Origin: a virus
Strand: one strand, 5' to 3'
Virus record (IMG/VR): IMGVR_UViG_3300021445_000005
Span: 1 to 20,994 of that record
DNA length: 20,994 nt
Under the pieces are notes generated by a model, which made no database searches, was not told where the DNA came from, and was given only the letters and a program-made list of their open reading frames with translations. The translations under genes and the position numbers were made by a program. This document shows, piece by piece, positions 1 to 6,892 of this stretch (its first letter is position 1; the number at the start of each line of letters is the position of its first letter).

Positions 1-1461
1 GCCGAGCTCGTCGAGCCCGGGATCCACCGCGGCCGCCGGCGCCGTCTCTTCGACGTGTTCGACCTGGTTTTCTGCGGAATTTGACCCGGGATCCACCGGC
101 TCGGCCGCCGGCGTCTCTTCGACCGCGGCCGGCGCGGCGGTCTGCGGTGTTTCAGCGAGGATTTCTGCGGCCCCCGGGCCCGAAACCGCCTCGGCGGTCT
201 GGTCGGCGTTCGCGGTCTGGTCGGCCGCGGGAATCAATAGGGGGGGGGTATTTTCTCCCACTTGCGGCGCTGCAGCATCGGCCGCCGGTGCCGTCTCGAC
301 CGGTTGAGCCGCGGGCCCGGCGACCTGTTCGGTCAGCTCGGCCGCATGCTCGAGCGAGGCCTCGATCTCGGCCTCGAGCTCGGCGGTCGACTTTTGATCG
401 TCAGGCACGATCGGCGTCGAAGCGCTGACCCCGTCAGGCGCGATCCCTTCGGGCGCCGGCGGCGCCGGCGGTTGCCAGTCCGGATTTGCGGCCAGGAACT
501 CGCGCTCGATCGCGGACTCCTCCTCGGCCGACTGCGCCAGCTTGCCGTGAACCCATTTCGGATAATCGTCCATTACCGCAGCCTCGCTCTGAGCAGGCAC
601 CGGCGAGCTCGCGCCGACGCTCGACGGCGCCAGGCCTTCCGGCTCGATCAGTTTCCCGTGTTGACGAAAGAGCTCGCGCAGCAGGTTGCCCTGCCAGGTT
701 TTCAGACCCGTATGCGCGAAATGAATGTTCGGATCGCACCAGCACTCGAGGCCGGCGTTGATCACGCGCTGAATGAAAATCGTGTCCTCGCCCCAATAGG
801 TCAGTTGATCCGCAACGTCGGGATCAGGAGCGACGCCACACGAGAAGAAGTGCCACAGCATCCGGCCAGTCTCAGGCTCTCGATACCGGACGCACTTATC
901 CGCCTCGATCAGGTGCTGCAGCACAGACCGCTTGATCCGCATAAAGCCGGCGGGCCCGCGGTCAATCTTCACCAGGCCGTTATTCTGGATCAGCCGCGGC
1001 TGGCCCGAGCTGTTATCGGCCAGGAAACGAACGGTGAAGGTGATCCCACCTTCGACGTCCTCTTTTTTGGGCGGCGCCCCGAGCAGCAGCGGCTCAGGCC
1101 GGATCGCGAACTCGAGCACCTTTTCAGCCGGGAAACCGACGTCGTCATCGACCAGAAACAGATCGGTTGCGTCCGGAAAATCCTCGAGGAATTGAGTGCA
1201 CAGAAAGTCGCGCACCCGGTCGAGGTACATCATGCGGCTGCGGTCAAAAATGACGTGCGGAACGCCGCGCTGCACCAGCAGGCCGCGCAGCTCGATCATC
1301 GAGGCGCGGTGCGCCATCGTGCAGCTCGCCGTCATCGACGGCGTTGCGATCGCGATAAACGGAGTCGGGATCTGCACCCGATCGGCGATCACCTGGCCGC
1401 CGTCCGACGTCGGCGCGTCGTCAATCGCCACCGGCGCGAGGCCGGCTGTTAGATCATCCAT
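1..1461 (-). CDS. Phage GT-A-type glycosyltransferase, 3' end beyond window
   Basis: The minus frame is open from ATG 1461 to the window edge (487 codons, no stop). The first ~290 residues look like a GT-A nucleotide-sugar transferase: LFLVDDD with the acidic triad at residues 105-107 (DXD-type metal/nucleotide-sugar site), a GFM segment at 172-174, and WGEDT at 223-227 (candidate catalytic acid) followed by a CWCDPNIHFAHTG stretch at about 240-252. This pattern is common in phage glycosyltransferases that decorate virion proteins or DNA; the acceptor cannot be told from sequence. From about residue 300 the protein becomes a low-complexity Ala/Pro/Glu/Val tail with a repeated VEET..A..VDPG unit (DNA repeats near 17-55 and 85-123). 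A 9-base homopolymer (G on +, C on the coding strand) lies in the tail at 240-248. GGAGAG precedes the ATG by a normal spacing. Last gene of the visible late unit. The fold is fairly sure, the role is not. Confidence 0.8.
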   Translation of the reverse strand, partial: MDDLTAGLAPVAIDDAPTSDGGQVIADRVQIPTPFIAIATPSMTASCTMAHRASMIELRGLLVQRGVPHVIFDRSRMMYLDRVRDFLCTQFLEDFPDATDLFLVDDDVGFPAEKVLEFAIRPEPLLLGAPPKKEDVEGGITFTVRFLADNSSGQPRLIQNNGLVKIDRGPAGFMRIKRSVLQHLIEADKCVRYREPETGRMLWHFFSCGVAPDPDVADQLTYWGEDTIFIQRVINAGLECWCDPNIHFAHTGLKTWQGNLLRELFRQHGKLIEPEGLAPSSVGASSPVPAQSEAAVMDDYPKWVHGKLAQSAEEESAIEREFLAANPDWQPPAPPAPEGIAPDGVSASTPIVPDDQKSTAELEAEIEASLEHAAELTEQVAGPAAQPVETAPAADAAAPQVGENTPPLLIPAADQTANADQTAEAVSGPGAAEILAETPQTAAPAAVEETPAAEPVDPGSNSAENQVEHVEETAPAAAVDPGLDELG

Positions 1462-1466
1462 TGCTC

Positions 1467-1540
1467 GTCTCTCCGTTGAGCATGGGAGGAAGTGGCCCGG
1501 CCAAGAGCCGGCCCGCCCGGGCCTTGCAGGTCGGAGAGAC
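1467..1540 (-). promoter_or_regulatory. Predicted RNA stem masking the glycosyltransferase RBS
   Basis: On the minus-strand transcript GTCTCTCC (1540-1533) is exactly complementary to GGAGAGAC (1474-1467), which contains the Shine-Dalgarno sequence of the glycosyltransferase gene. The intervening bases hold a second perfect 7-bp stem (1517-1523 with 1494-1500), so the arms are brought together. This would hide the RBS. The complementarity is seen directly; regulation is inference. Confidence 0.4.
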
Positions 1541-1584
1541 AGGCGAGGGGATTACGCCCACCGGCTCCCGTAACTGAGGCACGA

Positions 1585-1604
1585 GCGCGGCGAGGTTGCC
1601 GCGC
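1585..1604 (-). terminator. GC-rich stem-loop after the 99-aa gene
   Basis: A perfect inverted repeat, GCGCGGC / GCCGCGC, with a 6-base loop lies 17 bases past the stop of the 99-aa gene. No T-run follows on the minus strand, so it is at best a weak terminator or a processing/pausing hairpin. The rest of the 1462-1620 gap contains only the RBS-masking stem described separately. Confidence 0.3.
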
Positions 1605-1620
1605 CCGGCCTTAAAGACTG

Positions 1621-1920
1621 TTAAAGGACGAGCCCGAGCAGCCCGTGCACGATCCCGAGCGTTGCCGTCGGCAGCTGCGCCTCGAGGTGCTGCATGAAGG
1701 GATGCCGCAGGATTGCGCCCATGACAGCCGGCACCTCATGCTCGGCCGCCTCGACGAGCTTGTGCATCAGCGGCGGGAAATCTTCGGCGAGATCCTGCGC
1801 GACCTGGTGCGCCTCGTCGCTCATTTCGCTCTTGAGCAGATCCCACAGATCGACCGGCGCCTCGGCCTCGTCGGTCATCGCGACCGGATCGACGGCCACA
1901 GTTTCGGCGTTTTCGTCCAT
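1621..1920 (-). CDS. Hypothetical acidic 99-aa phage protein
   Basis: Starts at ATG 1920 behind AGGAG at good spacing. The first ~27 residues are acidic (MDENAETV..., several Glu/Asp), followed by a mostly helical region (about 28-85) rich in Leu, Ala, His and Glu. No Cys, no signal peptide and no clear membrane span; the last 15 residues are hydrophobic (GIVHGLLGLVL). It lies between the repeat-containing head protein and the glycosyltransferase and is separated from the former by an 11-bp hairpin. I do not recognise the family. It could be a minor structural or chaperone-like protein, but only position suggests that. Confidence 0.7.
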   Translation of the reverse strand: MDENAETVAVDPVAMTDEAEAPVDLWDLLKSEMSDEAHQVAQDLAEDFPPLMHKLVEAAEHEVPAVMGAILRHPFMQHLEAQLPTATLGIVHGLLGLVL

Positions 1921-1953
1921 GCTGGACTCCTGAGTTTTGCGCTGGAAGGAAGG

Positions 1954-1987
1954 CCGGCGCCCGATCCGCGGAGGGTTCGGGCGCCGG
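1954..1987 (-). terminator. Strong 11-bp hairpin after the four-repeat protein gene
   Basis: A perfect 11-bp inverted repeat, CCGGCGCCCGA / TCGGGCGCCGG, with a 12-base loop lies 21 bases downstream of the stop at 2009. On the minus strand it is followed by GCCTTCCTTCC, only moderately T-rich. It is a plausible partial terminator or RNA-stabilising stem between the abundant head proteins and the downstream genes. Confidence 0.45.
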
Positions 1988-2008
1988 TGCTTTATCGAGA
2001 GCCGCGGC

Positions 2009-3394
2009 TTATGCGCCGGCGATCAGCCCGAGCTGCACATGCGCCAAGCGCATCGCGTTGGCGAGGTTCTGCAGCTGGTTGTTGATCGGCAGGACGCTCT
2101 GCGCGACGAAATTGCCCGCGGTCGGCAGCGTCTGGTTGATCTGCGCCACCAGCCAGGTCAGCGACGGCGGCACGACCGCGGCGCTTCCGAGGTTGGCGAA
2201 CACAATGCCGATCTGGTTGGTGCCGCTCGCGCGCACACCGCCAAAGGCGATCGCGCCCGTGCTGTTGAGCTGGCCCTGCGGCTCGGCCCACACCGGCTGA
2301 CCGGAGGTGATGCCCGTCACGCTAAAGGTCTGCTCGGCCGTCGTATTGGCCGCCACGCTCGCCGGCGTGATCGTGACCGAGAACAGCGACAACAGCGCGG
2401 CCGGCGAGGGACGATAGATCGTCACCCCGTACACTTCCGAGCCGGTCGGCGTCAGGTTGGCCGCGGTCGGATTGGCAAAGCTGAATTTCAGCGTCGCGGC
2501 GCCCGAGACGCGCCCGCCGACAAAGGCGAGGCCGGTCTGCTGGGTCGGCTTGGTTGCGCCGACCCAAACGTCGGTTGCGGCAATGCCCGCTTCCGTCACG
2601 CTCTGCTCGGCCGAGGAGATCGTCGCGCACAGCGCCAGCGTTCCGGCGTTGACCCCGAAATTGAGGATATTCGAGACGGCGCAGAGCCCCGATAGCGCGC
2701 TGAAAAGATACGTTTCAGACGCGGTCGGCGTGATCGTCGCCGCGGTGAAATTGGCGAAGGTCAGCGCGACCTGGTTGTTGGCGGTGATCCGCGCGCTCAT
2801 CAGGCCGAGCCCGGCTTGCTGGGTCGGCTTGTTGGCAAAGGCGATCATGCCGGGCGCCAGCGCGCCGGCAGCGGTGCCGCTCAGCGTAAAGGTCTGCTCG
2901 GAGACACTGTTCGCGGCGACGGCCGCCGGCGACAGCGCGGCGCTGACCTGCAGGTTGGCCGCGATCGTGCCGATGATCCAGGCTTCCGAGCCCGTCGGCG
3001 TCAGCGTTGCGCCCGTCGGATTGCCGAGCGACAGCTTGACCGTGTTCGCCGCGGAGACGCGCCCCATGCAGAGCGCAATTCCCGCCTGCGCGGTCGGCTT
3101 GTTGTACCAGACGAGATCGGTCGACAGGACGCCGGTCACGGTCAGCGACTGCTCGGCCGACGTGATCGTCGCAATGCCGCTCGGCGATTGCGTCGAGGTG
3201 TAGACCGTCACCTGGCCGCCGGCGTTGCCGTAGCCGCTCGCGCCGGTCGGGATCGCGCTCTGCAGCGCGCCGCTCGGCTGCACGATCGGCGTCGCGCCAT
3301 AAAACCCGATCGGATCGCTGGCGCTCAGACCATACTTTTTGCCGTCAGGATTGCTCGGCCCGATCTGCAGAGTTTCCGTCGTTGTCATCGTCAT
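2009..3394 (-). CDS. Repeat-containing structural protein, probable head decoration/fibre
   Basis: I place the start at ATG 3394 (461 aa): GAGG sits 8 bases upstream and the previous gene stops 10 bases away. A TTG at 3412 would overlap that gene and lacks a better RBS. After ~75 residues the protein consists of four copies of a ~65-residue module (roughly residues 78-140, 162-230, 260-323 and 352-414). Each begins near (A/S)EQ(S/T)(F/L/V), carries a KPT.Q(A/T)GLA-type turn in copies 1-3 (degenerate in copy 4), and ends F/LxNPTxAxLTPTGSE or a variant. The modules are rich in Thr, Ala, Ser, Val and Gly and alternate hydrophobic residues, typical of beta-sandwich surface modules. The last ~45 residues look helical (NNQLQNLANAMRLAHVQLG). 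Its place next to coat suggests a decoration or fibre-like virion protein; the family is not recognised. Confidence 0.8.
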   Translation of the reverse strand: MTMTTTETLQIGPSNPDGKKYGLSASDPIGFYGATPIVQPSGALQSAIPTGASGYGNAGGQVTVYTSTQSPSGIATITSAEQSLTVTGVLSTDLVWYNKPTAQAGIALCMGRVSAANTVKLSLGNPTGATLTPTGSEAWIIGTIAANLQVSAALSPAAVAANSVSEQTFTLSGTAAGALAPGMIAFANKPTQQAGLGLMSARITANNQVALTFANFTAATITPTASETYLFSALSGLCAVSNILNFGVNAGTLALCATISSAEQSVTEAGIAATDVWVGATKPTQQTGLAFVGGRVSGAATLKFSFANPTAANLTPTGSEVYGVTIYRPSPAALLSLFSVTITPASVAANTTAEQTFSVTGITSGQPVWAEPQGQLNSTGAIAFGGVRASGTNQIGIVFANLGSAAVVPPSLTWLVAQINQTLPTAGNFVAQSVLPINNQLQNLANAMRLAHVQLGLIAGA

Positions 3395-3404
3395 AGGGAG
3401 AACC

Positions 3405-3764
3405 TCAGACAAAGAGCTGAGCCGGCTTTTTCCCGAGCTCAGCGGTGAAGTTGATTACCTGCGGATCGGCCCAGCGCTTCTCGCGGCCGAGCTCGATCTG
3501 TTGCTTGATCGCCATGCAGAGCGCCTCGGCAATTTCTGCCGTCTCGCATTTCGGCCCGACCCGCAGCTCGCGGCCGCCGTTGCGCAGATCGCGCACGACG
3601 AGCTGAAAGACTGCAGGCTTTGACCGAGGCGCCGCTTTCGGCATGCCGCGACCCCACGGGTTGAGCGGCACGAAATCCGGAAACCCGGCAGGGTTGCCGC
3701 CGCTGACACGCAGCAGCGGCTTGAGCCCACCAGGCGGCGGCGCGGGAATGAGGCGCTCTGACAT
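3405..3764 (-). CDS. Hypothetical 119-aa protein next to coat
   Basis: ATG 3764 is preceded by AGGAT. The N-terminal ~45 residues are Pro/Gly-rich and probably unstructured (PAPPPGGL, NPAGFPDF), followed by a Lys/Arg-rich mixed region with FQLVVRDLRNGG (about 53-64) and a predicted helix ALCMAIKQQIELGREKRW (about 80-98). It ends 10 bases before the next start, so it belongs to the head operon. Its ALC(M/L)AI helix resembles one in the partial gene at the right edge of the window, a weak similarity. No known function; a head-completion or accessory role rests on position only. Confidence 0.65.
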   Translation of the reverse strand: MSERLIPAPPPGGLKPLLRVSGGNPAGFPDFVPLNPWGRGMPKAAPRSKPAVFQLVVRDLRNGGRELRVGPKCETAEIAEALCMAIKQQIELGREKRWADPQVINFTAELGKKPAQLFV

Positions 3765-3789
3765 TGGCGATCCTGCTCGACGATCTCGC

Positions 3790-4971
3790 TCAGACCGTCA
3801 GACGGCAGGCCAGCTCAGGGTAGAACGCGGCGACGCCATAGAGAATGTCGAGCCGGCACGGCGTCACGTCGTTGTTGATGTCGTAGGCGCGCACGATCCG
3901 GATCGAGATATTTTTGTACGTCTCGCGCGCCGCGAAATCGACACCCTCCGGCAGCTCTTTTGGCACCGTGACCAGGCCGAACGCATCGCGCACGAACCCG
4001 AGGTTTTTCGCGAGCACACTGTTTGCCGCGCCGCTGATAACGCTCACGGCTGCACCGTTCGCCGGTGAAGCGCTGACCGTCTGATAAGCGCCCGACGTCA
4101 CGATCGCCGGCGAGATCGTCAGCGTCGCATTGCCGGCGCCGTCAGACGTGACCGGGCCCGTGATCACGAAATTCGCCAGCGCGCCGGTCGACTGGTAATT
4201 GACCGGGTTAATCGCGTTGACACCGGCGAACGTGACCACCTCGCCGCCGTTGAACAGCGTGCGATTGGCCGTCCACCCATTCGTGAGGATCGAGGATCCG
4301 GTCTGGTTGGCGCCGTTGACCACACCCGTTCCGGCATAATTGCCGCTCGTCAGGGTGTTGACATTTTGATCTAAGAAAATTTCAAAGTTCGCGATCGCGG
4401 CCAGGAAACCCTTGAGCGCAGGCTCGGCGACGCTGCGGACATAGAGCGTCGAGAGTGCTGCAGCCATCGACCAGTTCGTCGCGGCGTTGATGACCAAGCA
4501 GCGGCCATCCTGCGGCACCGCGCCCTCATCCATGCGCTGACCGACAGCGGCAAGGAACGTGAAATTGTTGGGAACCGTCGCCGGCGTTCCGACCTCGTTA
4601 TTCACCTGGCTATAGAGCGCGGCCAGGTCGAAATCGACCTTGTTGCCGAGAGCGAGCGCGGCACCTTTGAGGTAGCGCTCTGAGAACTCCTCGACCGTCA
4701 GCGTGAGCTCTTTCGCCGAGAACAGGAACCCGACGTGTTTCTGATTCGAGATCGTGATGCTGGTCGACGGCTCGTTGATGTTCTGGATCACCAGCGCGGC
4801 GCCATCGCTGACCGTGAAGCGGTTGGGCTTCCGGACGGTGATCGTGTCGCCGATTTTCACGAACTGGTTTTCAAACTGGCGATTCACCTTGCCAGCGAAA
4901 ACGAGATTGTTCTCGAGCTGCACGAGCGTCTCTTTTGTGATGACGCTCGGCGTCAAAAGGGATTGTGACAT
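3790..4971 (-). CDS. Major capsid protein, P22 gp5-like coat
   Basis: 393 aa, close to the ~430 aa of the P22 coat. The N-terminal part, with an FENQFVKIGDTITVRK-type segment (about 34-48) followed by a helix-rich EFSERYLKGAALALGNKVD region (about 94-112), is typical of P22-type coat proteins with an HK97 fold; the middle contains GRCLVINAATNWSM (about 152-165). Residues ~215-315 form a Gly/Thr/Asn-rich beta segment (NGANQTGSSILTNG and following), where an inserted I-domain-like part would sit; the C-terminus ends in a compact FYPELACRLTV. It builds the icosahedral shell around the scaffold. No good SD is seen at ATG 4971, odd for so abundant a protein; the long structured leader (4972-5302) may matter. 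Residues 40-53 recur identically in the 195-aa protein at 12937-13524. Confidence 0.88.
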   Translation of the reverse strand: MSQSLLTPSVITKETLVQLENNLVFAGKVNRQFENQFVKIGDTITVRKPNRFTVSDGAALVIQNINEPSTSITISNQKHVGFLFSAKELTLTVEEFSERYLKGAALALGNKVDFDLAALYSQVNNEVGTPATVPNNFTFLAAVGQRMDEGAVPQDGRCLVINAATNWSMAAALSTLYVRSVAEPALKGFLAAIANFEIFLDQNVNTLTSGNYAGTGVVNGANQTGSSILTNGWTANRTLFNGGEVVTFAGVNAINPVNYQSTGALANFVITGPVTSDGAGNATLTISPAIVTSGAYQTVSASPANGAAVSVISGAANSVLAKNLGFVRDAFGLVTVPKELPEGVDFAARETYKNISIRIVRAYDINNDVTPCRLDILYGVAAFYPELACRLTV

Positions 4972-5302
4972 GGAGGATCAGCGCTCCGCTCAGGACTCGC
5001 GCTGGCGCACCTAGAGCGCGCGCAGAGTCCGGGTTGATGGATCTGCCGGCGGTAAGGCCCGCCTCGAGCCATCGCGTGAGCGCCACGCGGTAAGCGATTG
5101 AGCCCAGCTGTTGACGCAAGCGGTCAGCGGCGCCGATCGTCGGCGCAGAGGATCCGGTGACGGGGATCAGCCGACCGGCTTATCGCATGCCGGTGCTCGG
5201 AATGTCGGCTAAGCAGGCCGACCGCAAAATTCAGAAGTGCTCGAGGCCGACGGCAGGTAAGCCTCGAGCACGCCCCCGACCACGAGGGAGACTCGCGGAA
5301 GA
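4972..5302 (-). other. Structured non-coding leader of the coat gene
   Basis: I see no convincing gene in these ~330 bases. It contains nested inverted repeats, AGCCGAC/GTCGGCT (5169-5175 with 5204-5210) enclosing ACCGGC/GCCGGT (5174-5179 with 5189-5194; the two stems share two bases), and a perfect 10-bp hairpin at 5237-5271. This is the longest leader in the late unit and sits directly before the most heavily needed protein, which argues for a 5' UTR that stabilises or regulates coat mRNA. No clear -10/-35 pair was recognised. Confidence 0.5.
5237..5271 (-). terminator. 10-bp perfect hairpin downstream of the Tat-signal gene
   Basis: GTGCTCGAGG / CCTCGAGCAC pair perfectly around a 15-base loop. 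On the minus strand the stem is followed by TTCTGAATTTTG, fairly T-rich for this genome, so it may be an intrinsic terminator or a 5'-end stabilising stem for coat mRNA. Confidence 0.45.
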
Positions 5303-5530
5303 TCAGCTCTTAAACGTGAAACCGTTAAGCGAGCCTAAATGGCCCTCGACCTGGTCGCGGCCGACGCACCCGCGCAGCAGCTCGGCCGTGCTCGGCGTGA
5401 TCGCAAACCACCGCGGCACCGGCACCGGCGCCGCGTCGAGGAGCTCGCCGATCGAAACAGATACGCGCGCGCGCGCGCGTGCGATCGCCGTCGACGCCAG
5501 CAGCCCCGTCAAAAACCCGCGCCGGTTCAT
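5303..5530 (-). CDS. Small protein with Tat-like signal peptide, 75 aa
   Basis: ATG 5530 follows AGGGG at suitable spacing. The N-terminus MNRRGFLTGLLASTAIA is a textbook twin-arginine pattern: RR, then F-L, a hydrophobic run and Ala-x-Ala-type sites (AIARARA, about 16-22). The mature part is ~50 residues with no Cys and one Trp; the end is basic/Ser. It would be exported folded through the host Tat pathway, though phage genes between scaffold and coat are normally cytoplasmic. An (CG)n run at about 5464-5478 encodes the RARAR stretch at the end of the signal. The function is unknown. A chance Tat-like start in a cytoplasmic basic protein is possible. Confidence 0.65.
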   Translation of the reverse strand: MNRRGFLTGLLASTAIARARARVSVSIGELLDAAPVPVPRWFAITPSTAELLRGCVGRDQVEGHLGSLNGFTFKS

Positions 5531-5542
5531 GTATCATTTCCC

Positions 5543-5570
5543 CTGCGGCGTAGGACGGAGGGCGCCGCAG
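5543..5570 (-). promoter_or_regulatory. Inverted repeat upstream of the Tat-signal gene
   Basis: CTGCGGCG / CGCCGCAG pair perfectly around a 12-base loop, ending right at the AGGGG ribosome binding site. The arm and loop contain a 13-mer, GCGGCGTAGGACG (5545-5557), found again at 6902-6914 upstream of scaffold. Probably an RNA stem in the leader; an operator is the alternative. Confidence 0.35.
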
Positions 5571-5614
5571 CCGCATGACGAATCGCTAGAGCATGGGGAT
5601 TGAGTACCCAACAG

Positions 5615-5650
5615 ACGGCCGCGGGGAGGAGGCCAAACACCCGCGGCCGT
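5615..5650 (-). terminator. 11-bp hairpin directly after scaffold
   Basis: ACGGCCGCGGG / CCCGCGGCCGT pair perfectly around 14 bases, beginning 8 bases after the scaffold stop. On the minus strand an AAAA precedes the stem and no T-run follows; on the plus strand TTTT follows the stem. It could act as a bidirectional or weak terminator, or shape the 3' end of scaffold mRNA. Confidence 0.4.
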
Positions 5651-5657
5651 TTTGCGT

Positions 5658-6794
5658 CTAGGCCGTGCCGCGGTTGCCGAACATCGACCCGCGCCGCTGC
5701 GCCTGCAGCTCGGCCGAGCGACGCGCCGCATATTCTTCCATCGATTCGGACTCGGGATCCTTGGCCGCGGCCCGGTTGTTGTTGCGCACCGGGTTGATCG
5801 GCGCCGGCGTTTTGCTGACCTGCGCTTTGATCACGCCGGTTTTGCCGAGCTGCTTTTGTATGGCGTAGAGCTCGGCGAACGCGACCTGCGGGTTGAACTT
5901 GCCCGCCTGCTTTTGGTCGGCGATCGCGGCGATCTCTTTCGCCTCGTCGGGATGCTGCGCCAGGTAATAGAGCACGTCGGGCCCGCGATCGAGCGTCAGC
6001 AGCATGGCCGCCATAGCATCCGGCACCGGCACGTCGTTGGAATAGGCCTTGTCGCGAAAATCGGCCGTTGCCTCGTTGTTCTCGAGCTCGGCGACGCGGC
6101 TTTCCCACACCTGAGTCCGCTGCGCGTGAAAGTCGCGGTTTTGCCGGGCCCGCACCTCTTGCTGTTCGCGCGCCTGCCTTGCCTGCTCGCGGCGGTCGAT
6201 CTCGGCCTGCACCACCTTTGCCGTCTGGCGCCGGTTCCAGGCGTCGACCGCCTCGTCATAGGCTTCCGGATCGTCGAAGCGATCGCGCGTCGGCCGAGGA
6301 TCCGGCCGCTCAGGCTCGGCCGGCGGCGTTGCCGCTGCGGCGGGATCCGCCGGCGGTTTGGCCGCGGCCGCGCCATCGCCGAGGCGCTCGATCGCTTTCG
6401 ACAGGAGATCGGCGAGCTGGTCGCGCTCCGCGCGGATCTCGTTGCGCTCGCGCGTCCGCTGGCTGAGGCGGCCGGCTAGGGACTTGTCGACCGGCGGCTT
6501 GGCCGCCTGGCCGTCACCTTCGCCGTCAGCGCCGGCCGTGCCGCCGTCGCCGCCATCCGTCGCCGCCTGGTTGCCCTCGCCAGCCTCGCCGCCCTCACCT
6601 TGGGCGGCAGGCGTTTGCTCTGCTGCGGGCGGCGTCCCGCCGTCGGCCGGCGTTTTCGGGGCATCGGCCGCAGGATTGCTCGCGGCCGCCGGCGGCGCAA
6701 CCGCGGCGCCCTTGTCGCCCGGCCAGTTAGAGACGCTCGTCGGCGGCGCCGCATCAGCGGCGACCATCGCCTCGGCATTGGTCACGTTGTCCAT
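5658..6794 (-). CDS. Scaffolding protein, P22-type head assembly
   Basis: I place the start at ATG 6794 (378 aa) because AAGGGG lies 8 bases upstream; a GTG at 6818 has no such site and would abut the terminator. Residues ~10-100 are low-complexity Ala/Pro/Gly/Glu/Asp; ~100-135 and ~190-240 are long charged helices (SQRTRERNEIRAERDQLADL; DRREQARQAREQQEVRARQN), probably coiled coil. A conserved-looking GPDVLYYLAQHPDEAKEIA segment follows (about 285-303), then KTPAPINPVR (about 335-345) and a basic C-terminal end that in P22-type scaffolds binds coat. It directs coat assembly and leaves the procapsid. Gene order portal / (accessory) / scaffold / coat matches P22-like heads. A strong terminator lies 25 bases upstream of the start. 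Confidence 0.85.
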   Translation of the reverse strand: MDNVTNAEAMVAADAAPPTSVSNWPGDKGAAVAPPAAASNPAADAPKTPADGGTPPAAEQTPAAQGEGGEAGEGNQAATDGGDGGTAGADGEGDGQAAKPPVDKSLAGRLSQRTRERNEIRAERDQLADLLSKAIERLGDGAAAAKPPADPAAAATPPAEPERPDPRPTRDRFDDPEAYDEAVDAWNRRQTAKVVQAEIDRREQARQAREQQEVRARQNRDFHAQRTQVWESRVAELENNEATADFRDKAYSNDVPVPDAMAAMLLTLDRGPDVLYYLAQHPDEAKEIAAIADQKQAGKFNPQVAFAELYAIQKQLGKTGVIKAQVSKTPAPINPVRNNNRAAAKDPESESMEEYAARRSAELQAQRRGSMFGNRGTA

Positions 6795-6819
6795 TCTGTT
6801 TCCCCTTGCTGTAGACACG

Positions 6820-6841
6820 AAAAAGGCCGCTCGAGGCGGCC
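6820..6841 (-). terminator. Intrinsic terminator or attenuator just before scaffold
   Basis: On the minus strand GGCCGC-loop CTCGA-GCGGCC is followed immediately by TTTTT, the best rho-independent terminator in the window. Its T-run ends 25 bases before the scaffold ATG. Transcripts from portal and the 802-aa gene would end here unless anti-terminated, so scaffold and coat may need read-through or an unseen promoter. Confidence 0.75.
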
Positions 6842-6848
6842 GCTGATT

Positions 6849-6867
6849 TGCGCATTACCAATGCGCA
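6849..6867. promoter_or_regulatory. 8-bp-arm palindrome, operator- or hairpin-like
   Basis: TGCGCATT-ACC-AATGCGCA is a perfect inverted repeat with a 3-base centre, 8 bases upstream (minus sense) of the terminator stem. It could be an operator for the neighbouring ribbon-helix-helix protein or an RNA hairpin competing with the terminator. Confidence 0.4.
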
Positions 6868-6892
6868 GAATGATCAAAACAGAGCAGCGCGA

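Noticed and set aside
1-55. Cloning-vector-like polylinker (SacI, SmaI, BamHI, SacII and NotI sites together)
   Set aside because: The stretch stays in the glycosyltransferase frame and recurs imperfectly at 85-123 as a protein repeat, so it is natural sequence.
262-1452. Long plus-strand open frame opposite the glycosyltransferase
   Set aside because: It is Arg-rich antisense to a minus-strand frame with a clear GT-A pattern and a good SD; GC-rich DNA opens such shadows.
4871-5119. Minus-strand frame upstream of coat as a gene
   Set aside because: It overlaps the coat start in another frame, has no SD and lies across the leader hairpins.
5464-5479. CG-dinucleotide run as a CRISPR or microsatellite locus
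   Set aside because: Too short, no spacers, and in frame within the Tat-signal gene.
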